Source: Hybos culiciformis
Lineage: Eukaryota; Arthropoda; Insecta; Diptera; Hybotidae
Direction: 5' to 3'
DNA length: 64,000 nucleotides
Assembly: GCA_964007475.1 (NCBI GenBank)
Contig: OZ023273.1
Span: 61,523,834 to 61,587,833 of the forward strand
The translations under genes were made by a program, and so were the position numbers. Below, in pieces: positions 25,651-40,415 of this stretch. The notes beneath the pieces are model-generated. The model was not told the origin of the DNA. It saw nothing but the letters and a program-made list of their open reading frames with translations, and searched no databases. Numbering within the stretch: position 1 is the first letter of the stretch; each line of letters begins with the position of its first letter.

Positions 25651-28600
25651 TCTGTTTATTGAAAAGAATAAAATTTTATTTTAATAAAAAATATTTCATA
25701 ATTTAATTTGTTATAATTTTAATGTTTTGAACTAAATAAACTAATATTTATGTTAAAGAATAATATAATATTTAATTTTTTAATATATTTTAATTCTTCT
25801 ATGAAATTCCGGAATAAACCAGAATTCCGGATTTCATGGCAAGACAATTCCGAAAAAACGGAATTAAATTTAAAAAAAAAAATGCATTCCCTATTACGTC
25901 ATGGGGCTGGCTATAAAATAAAATTCCAAAAAACGGGCCCCAAACTCGTTAAACTCGATTACTGTTTAACTAAATGACATTTTGAAAAATGAGTCGCAGA
26001 TTTGCAAAGAGTGTGAGGAGAAACATAAGTTGCCATTCATTGCTCCGATAATGTCAAAATAAAATTTTGTGTAATAAATGGACTCTAGTATAATTTTTTC
26101 TTATTTGTGACATAATTTTAAACTTAGAGCTAAATTAAAGTGTGAATTAATATGATCATCGTAAAAAAATGTTCAAAAAAAAAATTTTTAATTTACCTTT
26201 TAGCTGCTCAAATTAATTTACTACTATATTTGAATTATTCATTTATTTATTTTAAATTTATTCACTTAAAAATTTAGACCTGAATCTAGAAAAGAACTAC
26301 TCTTAATATGAGAATATTCCCTACAAAGATTTTGTTTATGTTTATATATGCTTATTTTAATACGTAAAAGTACTTAAAAACATATAAGTACCTAATTCGA
26401 ATTTAAAATACCTATTTAGAAGCTACTTAGATAATTAATAGACATAATCGCAAAAAAAAATTGATGAAATCTATACATTTTTGAAAAAACAAACAATGAA
26501 TTTCAATGATAATTTTAATTTTAAAAAATTTATTTTTTTATCTCGAAGTAATTAAAAACAATTTAATGAAACTAAAATAACACTTACCAATAATTTCCTT
26601 TTTTTTTATTCTATTCTTTTTTTATGCTATTATATTTATAATATTCTAAATATTTTACAATTATATAATTATGTAAATGCGATAATTTTAATCGGAAGTT
26701 GTCATGAATTTTGATAATTTCATTATCTGGCAATTAAATAAATTTTTGTTTTTTGCATATAGAGGTGTATTAATTAAATTTTTATAATATTAATTATTAT
26801 ATTGTTATTTCTATATATACATATATACTTCTATTTTATTTTGTTACACTTTTTATTTTTTGTTATCTTACTTAATTGCAAAAAAAAAAAAATTAAAATA
26901 TTTATAAAAAATTCATTAAATTAACATAAATAAGGAAAAATTAAAATAAATTTGAATTAAAAAAAATAATTACAAAAGTTTGAAAACAAAAATTCTAATT
27001 TTATAATATTGAAATTTGCATTTTTAATGAATTTAGACTTTTCTATAGGTATGTACTATAAATACATAAATGCATATTATATAATTTTATTATTTAAAAT
27101 TATTATTTTATTTTATTAAAATGAAAAATATTTGGAAAACTTTAATGTTTTATTTTGGAAAAACCTATAAATTTGAAAAAAAAATCTATTATTAATTTTT
27201 CCATAATACATGAAATATTTTTTTTTTTCATAAATAATGTAGGTAAATAATATTAATAACTTTAAAATTTATGTGCCTAACCCAGTTAGGTATATTTTAG
27301 TATATTTTTAATTTTGAAATTTATACAATTTAAAAATTTTTCTTTTTTTTAGTGGCACATTAAATTAATATCGATCATAGTTTTCAAAAATTCGTTCCAA
27401 TTAAAAAATTTAAAAATAATTATTACTAATATTGTTTTATATTGTTTGAAAATATTTAAAACGAATTATAGTCATAGGTCATACACATAAATACAACAAA
27501 GTATTAAAATGAAAGAAATTGCTTGGACACCTCAAAAAACTTTTGGATTAAAACATTTATTATAGGTACAAATAAAATTCTATGAAATCTTGTGAAATGA
27601 AAATTTATAATTGCATTTTAGCAATAAATTTTGAAATTACAAATAAAAAGTAAAGCTCAATAAATAAACTAGACTAAACCCACTAATTCAAATTTTAAAT
27701 TGTTTTTTATGATCACAATTCACAAAACTAAGAACTTTTTTTGACTTTATGCTAACTTAAATATTCCATTCTTTTTTAAGTTGAAATAAAATATCTAAGT
27801 TAAAAGATATAAAAAAAAATGTTGCGAAACTATGTATATTTAAATTTCCACTATTTTATAATTTTGTTATTTTTTTTTATTTTATGATCGATATTAATTA
27901 AAAAAAAAAATTTTTAAATTAAATTTATATATTAAAAAAATACATTTAGTTGCATTGATATTTTAACAGTGATTCTAATGTTTTCCCGCTTTTTCTCTTA
28001 TATAAAGAAAAAAATTAATAATTTATTTATATTTATATAAAAATTTTAAAAATTTATACGATTCTGATGTTAATTCTTCAACGCATTAATACATACTGAA
28101 ACTGAAATGAATAATGAGTTGAGTGAAAATTTTAAAGAATATGTCTTTGCATAACATACAACTTTTTAGGAAAAATTCACTTCACACAACAGAACGTTAA
28201 GAATTATAACAACATAAACTTTAAAGCTTTTTTAAAAATATACTTAAGGTGGAGTAAATTTTCTATTTGTATTGAATATCTTTACATAAAATGTAAGGTA
28301 TAATATCTATAAAATATAATAAATTTAAACGAATAATAACTATTCAATAGAAAAATATCACACATTACACGTTGATATTGAAATCCATCTCTCCTTTCAG
28401 CTCTTATGTAAAGAACTAAATGCATACGTATTTATAGTGTTAAATTCTGGACAAATAAAAGAAATACATAATCCATTTTACCTTCGTAGCTTCAGGGAAT
28501 AAAAGCCATTTTTCGCAATTTAACCCATGCCAGCGCTATATCACAAAAAAAATGTATTTATATTCTGAAGCAAGAAAAAAAAAGCCCAATGCGTTCAAAA

Positions 28601-28770
28601 AAATCTACTTTAAAAAACTTCGTACAAGATATATTAACAAATATCACGAAAAAAGTATTTGGTACTCTGAAGAATTTGTGATTGTGGGAGTTCTCTGGGA
28701 TTTTTGTATTAGAATTCAAATTCTGCGTTTTTTCCGAAAATTTTTTTTTGGGATTGGTGTCATAATCAGG
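25651..28770. other. AT-rich region without recognised genes
   Basis: AATTCCGG-type motifs near 25800-25870 continue the decayed hAT neighbourhood. The rest is low-complexity AT sequence with no conserved exon. Confidence 0.4.
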
Positions 28771-28880
28771 AAAAACAAAATTCTAATCCATAATCCCGGA
28801 AACCAAAATTCCGGGAATTATAACCCCGGAGAAAACATCTCGGAAGCCATAATCACGGGAGACAAAATCCCGGATGCCAA
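28771..28880 (+). repeat. Degenerate tandem array of AATCCCGGA-type units
   Basis: A 15-16-nt unit of the type AAATTCCGGGAATTAT recurs about six times with changes (for example at 28790, 28806, 28822, 28838, 28853 and 28866). It lies at the 3' end of an open frame of 112 codons that has no recognisable family; the array forces an N-P-G-like residue repeat in that frame. Confidence 0.65.
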
Positions 28881-28981
28881 AAGCCTGTAACGTTTACTAC
28901 ATAAACATAATCTTAATCAATTAGGAGATATTTTTTGTAATAGGGCAAAAATAGATTTAGGGTTATAATTCCCTGGGCCCA

Positions 28982-29632
28982 CAGAGGTAAGGGGCCCGCT
29001 TGTTTAATTTTTTTTGCGACAGAAACAATATACATTATACATATGTGATATTAAGTTTCATGCTTATCACAGTCATTATTGGAAAAAATTTATATAAAAA
29101 GTCCTTGATGATGGCGTCAAGTAAAATTTCTTGTGATTTGTTATGGAAAAAAAGTGTATGAAAATTATCATTAGTAAGTATAATTTTAAGGTGTTGATTT
29201 TTCAGCTTTTTTTCAGAAAATTAATTTTCTATTTCTACTATTACTAGACATCCAAACTGTTTGTATTTGTTGGACTGTTTGGACCGCGGTCCGAATTTAA
29301 ATAATCTAGGAGAGATTCTCGTTACTAATTATTTGTGATTTTTTAAAGTGGAATCTACAATTTTTTATATAAAGCGAAAAAACTTTACATTCTGATTCTC
29401 ATGTGATCTTATTTCCTTATACTCTGTACACCATAATTCTGATTTCAGAAGTAGGTAGATTTGTATTGTACAAATGTACAAAGTGTGTCTATTAATGATA
29501 AAATTATGTGTTTAGGAGGCTCAATTAGTATTATTTTCATAATGTTAAAACCTATAAAAAACCTATAAAATTTTTTTTTATTTGTAAACATTTTTTCCCG
29601 GGCCCGGTGTTGGCTATCGCCGCCCCTGCTGG
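28982..29632. mobile_element. Possible decayed hAT-type MITE (CAG...CTG ends)
   Basis: The left end reads CAGAGGTAAGGGGCCCGC. The right end in reverse complement reads CAGGGGCGGCGATAGCC, then GGGCCCGGG. CAGRGG(CGG) starts with GGGCCC soon after are typical of some hAT MITEs. The arms are poorly matched and I see no 8-bp duplication, so this is tentative. The palindrome GGACCGCGGTCC lies inside. Confidence 0.3.
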
Positions 29633-32600
29633 TAAATATTTCCTAGAACAATTTGTAAAAAAAGAAAAGATTTTTTTTACTATTGATTTATATATTACAG
29701 TTTATTTTTTTTATTTTCAATTTTAATACTAATTCTTTTTATTATTTAAATCATTTTAAATCTTATTCTAAATTTTCTATTCTATTACAAAAATAAATAA
29801 TTCAAGATATAATATTTAGTAGCGAATCCAAATCCAACAGTCAATCACCTCACATTTTGAATAATTAAATCCAATAATTAAAAAAAAATACTCAACAATT
29901 AAAAGAAAATGTTCGCTATCTAGTGTACTGTTGGAACAATCTATGGTAGTTGATTTATTCAAAATATTTTTAAATATTTTTGAAATTTTTAAAACTAAAA
30001 AAAAATTCAATAGGTTAGTACTTTAGGGCAATTTATTTAATTTTTATTTAATTTTCTTAGTCTTAAAATTAAGATACTTGGAACCTATTCAATAATCCTG
30101 GCCTGCAAGATTATTTAATAATAATATAAGATATTTATTTCCAATTCATAAATTTCATAATAGATGAGTTTTTCCTAGTATTAAATAAATTTCTAGCAAA
30201 ACAAAATTTGTAAGTCTTCATTACTACAAATAATAAGAATTAAATCCATTTACTTATCCGTCCGTTAGTACCAAAAATCACTCTCCGTTTAGTATCATTC
30301 TTAAGTGAGTGATTTGTATTTTTTAATAACAAATTATAAGAAATTAAAAAAAAAGGAAATATGAATTATTATATTATTATTGTTTATGTATTTACTAGCC
30401 GAAACTATGAGAAAATATATCAACGCGTGGCAAAACCTCAATTTTTTCGTTTATTCCAAATTCTTGTTTTTACAATCTTGAAGAAAACTTATTAGATTTT
30501 CTTTGCACAATTCGTTCTTAATTGTTGTTAATTTTGTATAATTTTTCATTTCTACACCATTAAAAATAAATGTACATTAAATTAAACATTTAAACACAAA
30601 TTTTAAAATATAATATTTAAATTTATGTTTCATTCTTTAATAAATCCATAATGTGAGTTTCACATATTTTTCATTATAAAAGAAAAATGTCTGTGGTTAC
30701 ATGATTTTTTACAACACTTAAGTGCACTTAGTTTAATCTGAAACTGCTATTCCACTGAATTTTATTAAATTTATTAAATGAGCCGTTTATTTTGAAAGTG
30801 GTTTAAGTCTATTTTTCAAAAAAAAAATAGTTAATGATAACAATAAACACAATAGTATATATTCTTTTTATTTATAAACAATTTGAGTCTAGTATCATTA
30901 AAACCGCTTTGATTTTAACACTTGAAAATTAGCTTATGGAAATATTAATATGTATTTTTAAATCAATTCAAACACAAAACCTTAAATATCTCAATACAAG
31001 AACAAATGGACTTAAACCACTTTCAAAATAAACGGCTCAAATGTTAAAATAAATAAAAACTGTATTAACAATTATATTTCATGAATTATTTTTTTTAAAT
31101 CATAAACAAAACTTCAAGTGGATTCCAAAAAGTTGCGCCTTGCATTGTTTCAATCGAAAAACTCACTGAGCCAAAAATTCAGAAATAAGTTACTAAATAT
31201 TTGCATTAAAAGTAAAATCTGTGTAAAGATATACAAATCAAAAAACTTAAGTTTTAAAAGCAACAAGAGACTCTTTTATGTTTCCCTTTTTCTGTATTTC
31301 CAAATTTCTTTCGCTAAGTTCAAAAAACTTCAGTAAGTATCTTTATATAATAATTTTAAAAGTTCAACTTTGTCCAAAATTTGTTCAACTTTTTTCTGTC
31401 GAGTTCAGACAAAAATAAATTTCTGAATATACATTTTTTACATTTTTCCAAGGAACAGAATTGTATATTATTATTAATGAAAGCCGACAAACGCCAATTA
31501 TATTATTTTTATTTAACATTGACCATTTTTGAACCAAATTGTTGCCCAAAATCAACTGATTGAACTTCAAACTTCTTACTCATCTGTAACAAAATATTGT
31601 TTCAATTTTAATTCGATTGTTTTTTTGTAAAATCATAAAAACTCATCGTAGATTATTAAAGGGCTATACAATTTTTATAAATTCTCAATTTAACCAGAGT
31701 TTTATAAATTCTATATAACCACAGATTTAAATTTAGTATTACTATTAATATATTTTTAATCTTCGCTTTAATATTATTATACATTTAATTTTAATTTAAA
31801 TTAATACTGTCACACTATTTACAATTTTAAAAAAAGGCAAATAATTAATATCGTTTCGCCAAATGATAATTTTACTTATTCTATAAATTTTAATAATTTT
31901 CGTTATGAAAATGTTTCCTTATCTTTAAGTTGCTAAAAAAATATAATATATTGTCAATTTTGTTTTTTTTTTATTAATAAATTAAAAAAATTTAAATTAA
32001 TGAAACAATTGATGTGAAATTTGTTATCAGTTATCACTTTTTCAGACAAAAACAAAAATTTGTTTCTGAACATCAGTTTGTTTAAATAAATAAGTCATTT
32101 TAATGAGACAAAAAAACAAGAAGTTATCTTAGTAGAGACAATTGTTGTAAGGGCATATTACTCAAGCTTCTAACATCAAAAGAAAACCGGAATTCATGAG
32201 CCCTTTTGAACAAAATTTTCATGTCTAACGCCTCTTTGTTTTATCTCAACTTTTTGTATGAATTAAAGGAAGACTAAAATAATGGAAATATTCTTTATTC
32301 TACTTCACATTATGTTATAAAAACGTAATTCGTTTCAGTTACATTTAAATTATTGGACCAGAAAGATACGTTAACAAAGAAAATTTAAATGAAAATTTAA
32401 ATTTAACAACTAACACAAAACTAATATTCTCTTACAAAAGTTGAGATCAATAATGACGTGTAAAAAAAAAAACAGTAGGTGTAAATGATTTTTAAATTGA
32501 AATATCGATTAAGAATTATTTAGGATTAAAAAATATAATTTCAAACATCCTGTGTTTGTTATATTTCTAAAAAGCGGATAGAAGATTTAAATTTCATTGC

Positions 32601-33141
32601 GCTAACACATTAGCCCATATTAGATAAATATTGGTATAAATTGTTGAATTTCTTAACTTTTACTTCGTTTTTATTATTTATCATCTCAAAAACGCAGAAT
32701 ATTTTACTTTTCCGTTTGCCTAAAAATAAATCTTTAAGCTTCTAATTCTTCATCCTTAACATCTGCGAGAGCTATTTAGGTATTGACAATTTTTTTAATT
32801 CTACTAGAATTTGCTAGTTTCATTAGTAAATAACCTACTCAGGGTAAACGCATTTTAAAAAATTATTTTTACAATTTCAAGTTTAACAAAATAATTATGA
32901 GAAATATTTTTATTGCCCTTTATTCACGAACTTGGTAAAAATTTGTATATATTTAATTGTATTTCTAAAATTACAAAAAAAAATGCTGCGATATAAGCTT
33001 TTCTCTTTAAAAAATTCATACACTCTAACCTAATTTAACTCGTTTTTTCATTATTTCATATACAATTTTTTTTGTTTATGCTATTTAGTGAATTCTATTT
33101 GTTAAATAAAACAATGTGCTCATTTCCTTATAAAAAGTAAC
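29633..33141. other. Intergenic AT-rich region
   Basis: Short open frames (for example 31118-31336 and 31381-31570) have no recognisable motifs. AATAAA signals on the minus strand (TTTATT at about 32909-32914 and 32919-32924) lie roughly 220 bp beyond the CHIC stop codon and are plausible poly(A) sites for that gene. Confidence 0.45.
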
Positions 33142-34555
<1,414 letters not shown>

Positions 34556-37500
34556 TTTAGCTAATTAAGTACTACTACAAAATAGAATTGATAATGAATT
34601 AAATTTGTTTACAATTTAAAAAGGCCATAACGATGTACGGCTTTAAATAAAAAATAGTGATATGACAATAAGGAAAACAGTATTTGTTTGAAGCCAGGCA
34701 TATTTCATAAAATTTTAAATCATGATATCGACAAATGACTGTAACTCATTATTTCAGACCTTAGTTAGTAAATAATTATTAGTTAAATTTATATTTTAAA
34801 TATATCGTAATTTTTCTTATATTCCATATCTATTTCATTCATATAAATTTTTTTATAGGTAATGGCACCAGTATCCAAACATTTAGCAATAAATCCATAT
34901 TCAAAAAGCTTTGAAAATATATTTAAAAATAAAACAAAGTGAATATTAATGAGGGGGATGTGGTATTCCTTCTATATTTCGGAATAATTTGTGGCCATCT
35001 TCATAAAATATACTGTTTTTTTTTAATGTAAGACAAAATCCGATTTCATAGTCTTCGAATGTTAGTAGCCTTATTCCGAAAATGAAGTTTTCATTTTACG
35101 AGCCCCTAATAATTTATTTAATAAGAAAGATATTTTATCCTTGATTTTATCTTAAAAACAAAACGCATTTCATTAACAAAAACAAAAAATTAATTAAATA
35201 TACTATTAGATGAATCAATTCTGAAACCTAGATTTGTTAGGAACACTGTAAGAACCAAATTGACTAAAGATAAATTTTAGCAAACAATAATTGCTTGCGT
35301 AAATCACTACAAATCAAAAATTAATTCAAATTCTTTTTTTTAAGCAGGTATACATATTTCATCTGATTAAGTTTACATAGTGGTCATGTAGAAAGATGTG
35401 GCTTAAAAGTGACAAGATATTGGCATCTAGAAGCATTTAAATTTCTCTGTTATATAGAACATGATGTTCAGATTAAAGAAATGAAAATTTGGAAGTATTT
35501 TAAAGTCGATCACAAAGGAACACAAATGAAAATATTAATTTATTTATTTTAGCGTTGTTCGATTATTTGTGTTGGTTATTGGTCTAAGTAATAGTTAATA
35601 CTTTCCAATTAACAAAACTTCTGTTGATTTTTATTGAAAATAGATTTTAAAAAACGTACTTCGGTTCACAAGAATTTGGCCAAGTTTTCTAATTCCAATT
35701 AACATTGTTGAAAGTCAGCGATCTTTCAATATTTTTGTTTCCTTGCAAAAACAAATTAGGAAGTTCAAAATTTTCAGTAGGTGGGTACATAAATAGGTAG
35801 ATAATTATTGTGTTCGTTTTGTTGCACTTTAAAGTTTCTTATTTTAACGGTTATTATATTGAATGTTCGTTTATTTGGGATGTTTGAATGATTCCACTAC
35901 CTATTTATTTGTCTTTAAAAAAAAAACAGAAAAAACAAATGTTTTTATATAACAAAATAAAGGTTATTTCAAAAGTTAGCACAAAAGAAAAGTAGGTGTA
36001 GGTACCTACCTACCCAAACCAAAACAGAAACGGATTTCGATCTTATTACTAAAGATTTTATTTTCTAATTAGTGGAGAATTTGATCGTGATTTATTTCAC
36101 CGGGCGAAAGGTAAATCCTCTCATTTTCTAATTAATAAGGTTTCCCTCTTTCTGAGCATTTTATGGTTATTTAATCGGACGAGTATTAAATCCTTTCAAT
36201 GAATCCAAATTTTCTAGAGGACAAACGCATTAAATGATTTATTATCGCTTGTTATCACATTTCGATATCCTTGTCGAAATCGTTATCTGAAATTATTGGA
36301 TATGTAGATACCTAGCTACTTAGGTATTTTATCTACAATCTCAAAATTTTCTATAGTTATTCAAATTTCAATAAAGTAGGTATTATAGGTAAGTACCTAC
36401 CTATGTATTAATTTTTTTTTAATAAGAATATGAATAATGTTTTCGTGATTTTGTTTAATTAAATTTTTATGAAGGTTGTTCGCAAACAACCTCAATCACA
36501 TAAAATTTATTTTGTAATATAAATATATCTACTTACATAGGTAGGTATCTACATATTATGTGATTTGTGATATATGTATAATAAATAGATTGGTTGGTAG
36601 GTAGGTAACCTAGGCCTACATTATAGGTAGACACAAAAAAATAGTTTCGTTCAGCTCGAGGAAGATATAAAGTAGGTAGGTGGGCTTAGATTAAAAAAAA
36701 ATCAAGAACTTTTTATTTAGGTAAAACTAATTTTTTATTGTATTTTATTGAAAATTGGAAAATTTTAATTTATTTTACTAGTTTTTTATGATACCTACTT
36801 AAGTTTTAAAATTTTATTTTCATTTACCAGACACGGTCACCACAATTTATGCCTTTTTTAGCTCCTGACAGAATTTGTGTTTAGATAAAAAATAAATAAA
36901 TAAAATAAAATAGAATATTTTTATTAAAAAAAAATTTAAATTACACAACTGCAATTTTTTTTATATATTTTTCACTAAATTTTCCTCATTTCGTTTTTTC
37001 CATTTTGCAAAATAATTTTCTTTTGTTTTTTTTTTTTTAATTTTCTTTTTTCTTTTTTTAATAAATAATAAATTTAAGTTAATTTTTTCATTTAAATTTT
37101 ATTAAAATTGTACAAAACAATAATATTTTTATTTCTTTGTTTAAAAAATGTTTGTTTTTTATTTCTTTTTTTTTTTTTTTTCTTAAAAACAGATTTTTAA
37201 AAATAGCTTAATTTTTTATATTCTTTTCTTCATAGATAGGACCATAGATAAGATATAGTAATAGATGGCCCACTCAAAAGATCTACTACAGCGCCTGGTG
37301 GGTTTGTGGAGGGAAGGTGAACTAAAAAAATAAAATTTTTGTAGGTGGCAATTTATTTCTAATATTCCAAATAAAATTATTAAAATTCAAATTTGCAGGA
37401 AAAAAAGGAGATTAGTTATGAATAAAAGATAAATTTATTTTTATAGCAAAGTTTTTATTTTCTTAATTTTTTTAGTTCATATCACATTGTGTTCTAACAT

Positions 37501-37931
37501 TTTCACTTAAAATTCTATTTATTTTATTGCAATAATTATTAATTACTAAATTAAATGTATAATCTTAAATTTATTATTATTATTATTATTATTAATCTTA
37601 AATTAACTTAAATTCCAATAAATCCACAATTAAAATTCAAATATATTCAACTTTTTTATTTATTTATTTATTCATTTATTTCTACCAGATATTTATGATT
37701 TTTTCTCAAAATAAATCACCTACACGTCCAAACGCTTTTATTTCAAAAAAAATAATAAATAAGAAAAAAAGCTCAGCCGGCTGGGTTGACAATAAAACAA
37801 AACGTAAACAAACAAGAGCGCCGCATGTGGTTGAAAGGTGAAACACATTAAGAAACTGAAATTAATTTTGTTCTAAGTGAACCTACCATGGATAGGACAT
37901 GTCATATGGTTACGGGTACGGATCGGTCGGG
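34556..37931. other. Intergenic region, with TAGGTAGGTA-rich sequence and microsatellites
   Basis: Presumed promoter side of CHIC just above 34555; no clear core element stands out. TAGGTAGGTA/TACCTACCTA words are frequent at 35990-36690. An ATT microsatellite lies at 37571-37594 and a TTTA run near 37657-37681. A GC-richer patch at 37265-37315 has no exon I can recognise. Confidence 0.4.
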
Positions 37932-37939
37932 ACGGGAGC

Positions 37940-38808
37940 CAGGGTTACCAACCTTTTCAAATGTTTCCCCCTAAAAAAATAAAATTTCCCCCTAAAAAAC
38001 CCCTAAATTTTTTTTTATAGATATTATAACAGCTATACTTATATACCTATGAGGATTTCAAATAGATTCGTGAAGAAAAATATATAACGCACATCGTAAA
38101 TTATATAAATAATAAAATTATTTATTTATAATAAAATTAGCAAATAAGGTATCTTATGAAATACAATCAAAAATATTACAAATGTCATCTAAATCTTCGC
38201 TTTTAAGATCATACATCATACCCCTAAAAAAACCCCTGAAACAAATTAACCCCTAAAAATGGGGGTTGGACATTTGTCCGCGGGACATTTGTCCGCGATT
38301 TGTTTTTGTATCGCGGACATAAAAATGACATTTGTCCGCGATTCAAAATGTCTTTTGTCCGCCGCGGACAAATGACATTTTCCAAAATGTCATTTGTCCG
38401 CGATAAAAATTAATCGCTAAAAATTAAAAATTTCAATCGCGGACAAATGACATTTTGCAAAATGACATTTGTCCGCTAAAAATTCGAAAAATCAATCGCG
38501 GACAAATGACATTTTGCAAAATGACATTTGTCCGCTAAAGTTAGAAAATTCAATCGCGGACAAATGTCATTTTGCAAAATGCCATTTGTCCGCTAATTTT
38601 GGGACATTTGTCCGCGGCGGACAAATGTCATTTTACAATCGCGGACAAATGACATTTTGCAAAATGACATTTGTCCGCGAAGTTTTCCATACAAATTTCA
38701 TCGCGGACAAATGTCCCGCGGACAAATGTCACGGCGCCCTAAAAATCCCTCTGTCAACAAAAAAAAACCCCTAAATCTAGGGGGAAAACCCCTAAGTTGG
38801 TAACGCTG
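37940..38808. mobile_element. Non-autonomous hAT element with 8-bp target duplication
   Basis: The left end is CAGGGTTACCAAC and the right end, in reverse complement, is CAGCGTTACCAAC. Both are followed by blocks of CCCCCTAAA and AGGGGTTT. The element is flanked by ACGGGAGC at 37932-37939 and 38809-38816, an exact 8-bp duplication. CAG-start inverted ends with 8-bp duplications are the hAT signature. There is no transposase. The interior is largely a mixed-orientation array of GACATTTGTCCGCG (38268-38735). The clean duplication suggests a fairly recent insertion. Confidence 0.9.
38268..38735. repeat. Array of ~19 GACATTTGTCCGCG motifs in alternating orientation
   Basis: The motif and its reverse complement alternate. 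Typical pairs are separated by ATTTTGCAAAAT, itself a palindrome, so each pair forms a near-perfect 40-nt hairpin. Variants have ATGTC for ATGAC. A 101-codon open frame runs through the array only because the repeat lacks stops in that frame; it is not a gene. Confidence 0.9.
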
Positions 38809-39047
38809 ACGGGAGCAGTAGACAGTAAAGATTTCATTTTCATATATATTTCATCAACAAATTACTACAACATTTTTTATATTTTTTGTCAATTAATTGT
38901 CAAAATATTACCAACGAACAAAAAAGTTGTGTCAATGAGAAATTGACAAGTATGACAATTTCGAAATATAAAATTTCAATCTTCGAATTTAAAATATAAT
39001 TAATATCTCTTTGTGTAGTGGGAAAAGTGATGTGCTTGTGCAGTTAA

Positions 39048-39624
39048 AGCGCGATTTACATTTTGGCTAAAAAAAAGATCTCAAAACAAAACAGAACAGA
39101 AGATACAAAAATTAATGTGTTAGAGCAGTACAAACAGCGTATTTTTTTTTTTGAGTCTTTTTTTATAATCTTTTTTTATAGGAAAAGATGCAAAAAAAAA
39201 TAAAGATGAACTAGTCATCTTTTTTTTATAGTTTACGTCTTTTTTTTTCAAGGCGCGTAAATGAAATTTATGGTATAATTTGAATTTTATAGTTTCTGAC
39301 AATTATTATTGTGTTGTCCATTTATTTCTAAATAAAAAAAAAAAAAAATTTATTTTAGTAAATTAAAAAAATTTTATTACATACTATACAGTTATCCATT
39401 TCGAAATAATTTGATATAAAAAAAATTTTTTTTTTAATGCTGTCTAAATTTGCTATTAAATTTGTTTATGTTTTGCGCGTTTTGCGTTCAATTTTACTAT
39501 AAAAGGAAAAAATAATAAAATTTTTATCTACTTCTTTCATATGTTTGTTCTTGTTGTTTATTTATCGTTTTCTCGTTCTAGTTTGATTACAAGATTACAA
39601 ATTAGACATTGTGTAAATCGCGCT
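39048..39624. mobile_element. TTAA-flanked MITE
   Basis: The ends are perfect short inverted repeats, AGCGCGATTTACA at 39048-39060 and its reverse complement at 39612-39624, with TTAA immediately outside each end (39044-39047 and 39625-39628). TTAA duplications are typical of piggyBac-type transposition. The interior is low-complexity with CTTTTTTT and AAAAAAAG tracts. No transposase is present. Confidence 0.65.
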
Positions 39625-39628
39625 TTAA

Positions 39629-40415
39629 GCGCTGGGTACCATTATAAAATTTAATTTTTTTTATAATTGAGATAGGAAAATGGGTTTTTAGTAAAAATGT
39701 GTCTTATAACTCGCAAATCCCTCTTAAAGTTTGTCTCAAAAATTTTCAAGGAAAAATCAAACACATATTTTCATATTTTTTTCTTTAAAAATGCAAATCT
39801 ACATATTAACCGGATATCACATACGTCACTTGACATTTGTCATAAAAATCACGCATTACTCAACCTGTTTGTATTGATCTTGATTAAACCGATGATTAGT
39901 AGGTACATAATTTTTAAGCCTGAATTAAAATTTGAATTCTCGTTTCTGGTAACACAGATGGGCATTGCTAGCATAGCAACGTTACAACACCAAACAATAA
40001 CAATAATACTACGTCATAAAAATTTTTATTTTACATAATGCAACGTCAAATTTATGATGTCATTACATTTTATCTAACAACGCCCAAATGGGTTACCAAT
40101 AATTTTTTAATTCGGGCTCAAATATAAAAATGTACTATTTTTATTAACAAAAAAAACATAAATAATTTTTTTTATTATAAGGTGTGTCTGTGTGTCCAAG
40201 GTGTTTTTATTTATTTTCTATTAAAAAAAAAAAGACAAGAGAAATTTTCTTCTTTAATAAATTGTTATTTTATTGAATTTTCGTTTTGTTTTATTTTATT
40301 TTTAATCAAATTAAATCAATAAAATTGTGCTGAAAAAGGTATCTAAAACAAAAAACAAAAAAAATTACAAAAGAAAAAACAAAAACTAAAAAAAACTGGA
40401 AGGGTAAATTAAATT
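39629..40415 (+). promoter_or_regulatory. Upstream region / 5' UTR of the MAGUK gene
   Basis: AT-rich leader before the ATG at 40416. The last ~100 nt are A-rich with no upstream ATG close to the start, as expected of a 5' UTR. A 113-codon open frame at 39697-40038 has no recognisable motif. The transcription start cannot be placed from sequence alone. Confidence 0.3.

Noticed and set aside
28552..28890. 112-codon open frame
   Set aside because: Lysine-rich AT-biased start and a tail encoded by a degenerate tandem repeat; no recognisable family.
38469..38774. 101-codon open frame
   Set aside because: It runs through the GACATTTGTCCGCG array and has a repeat-derived protein; no start context or family support.
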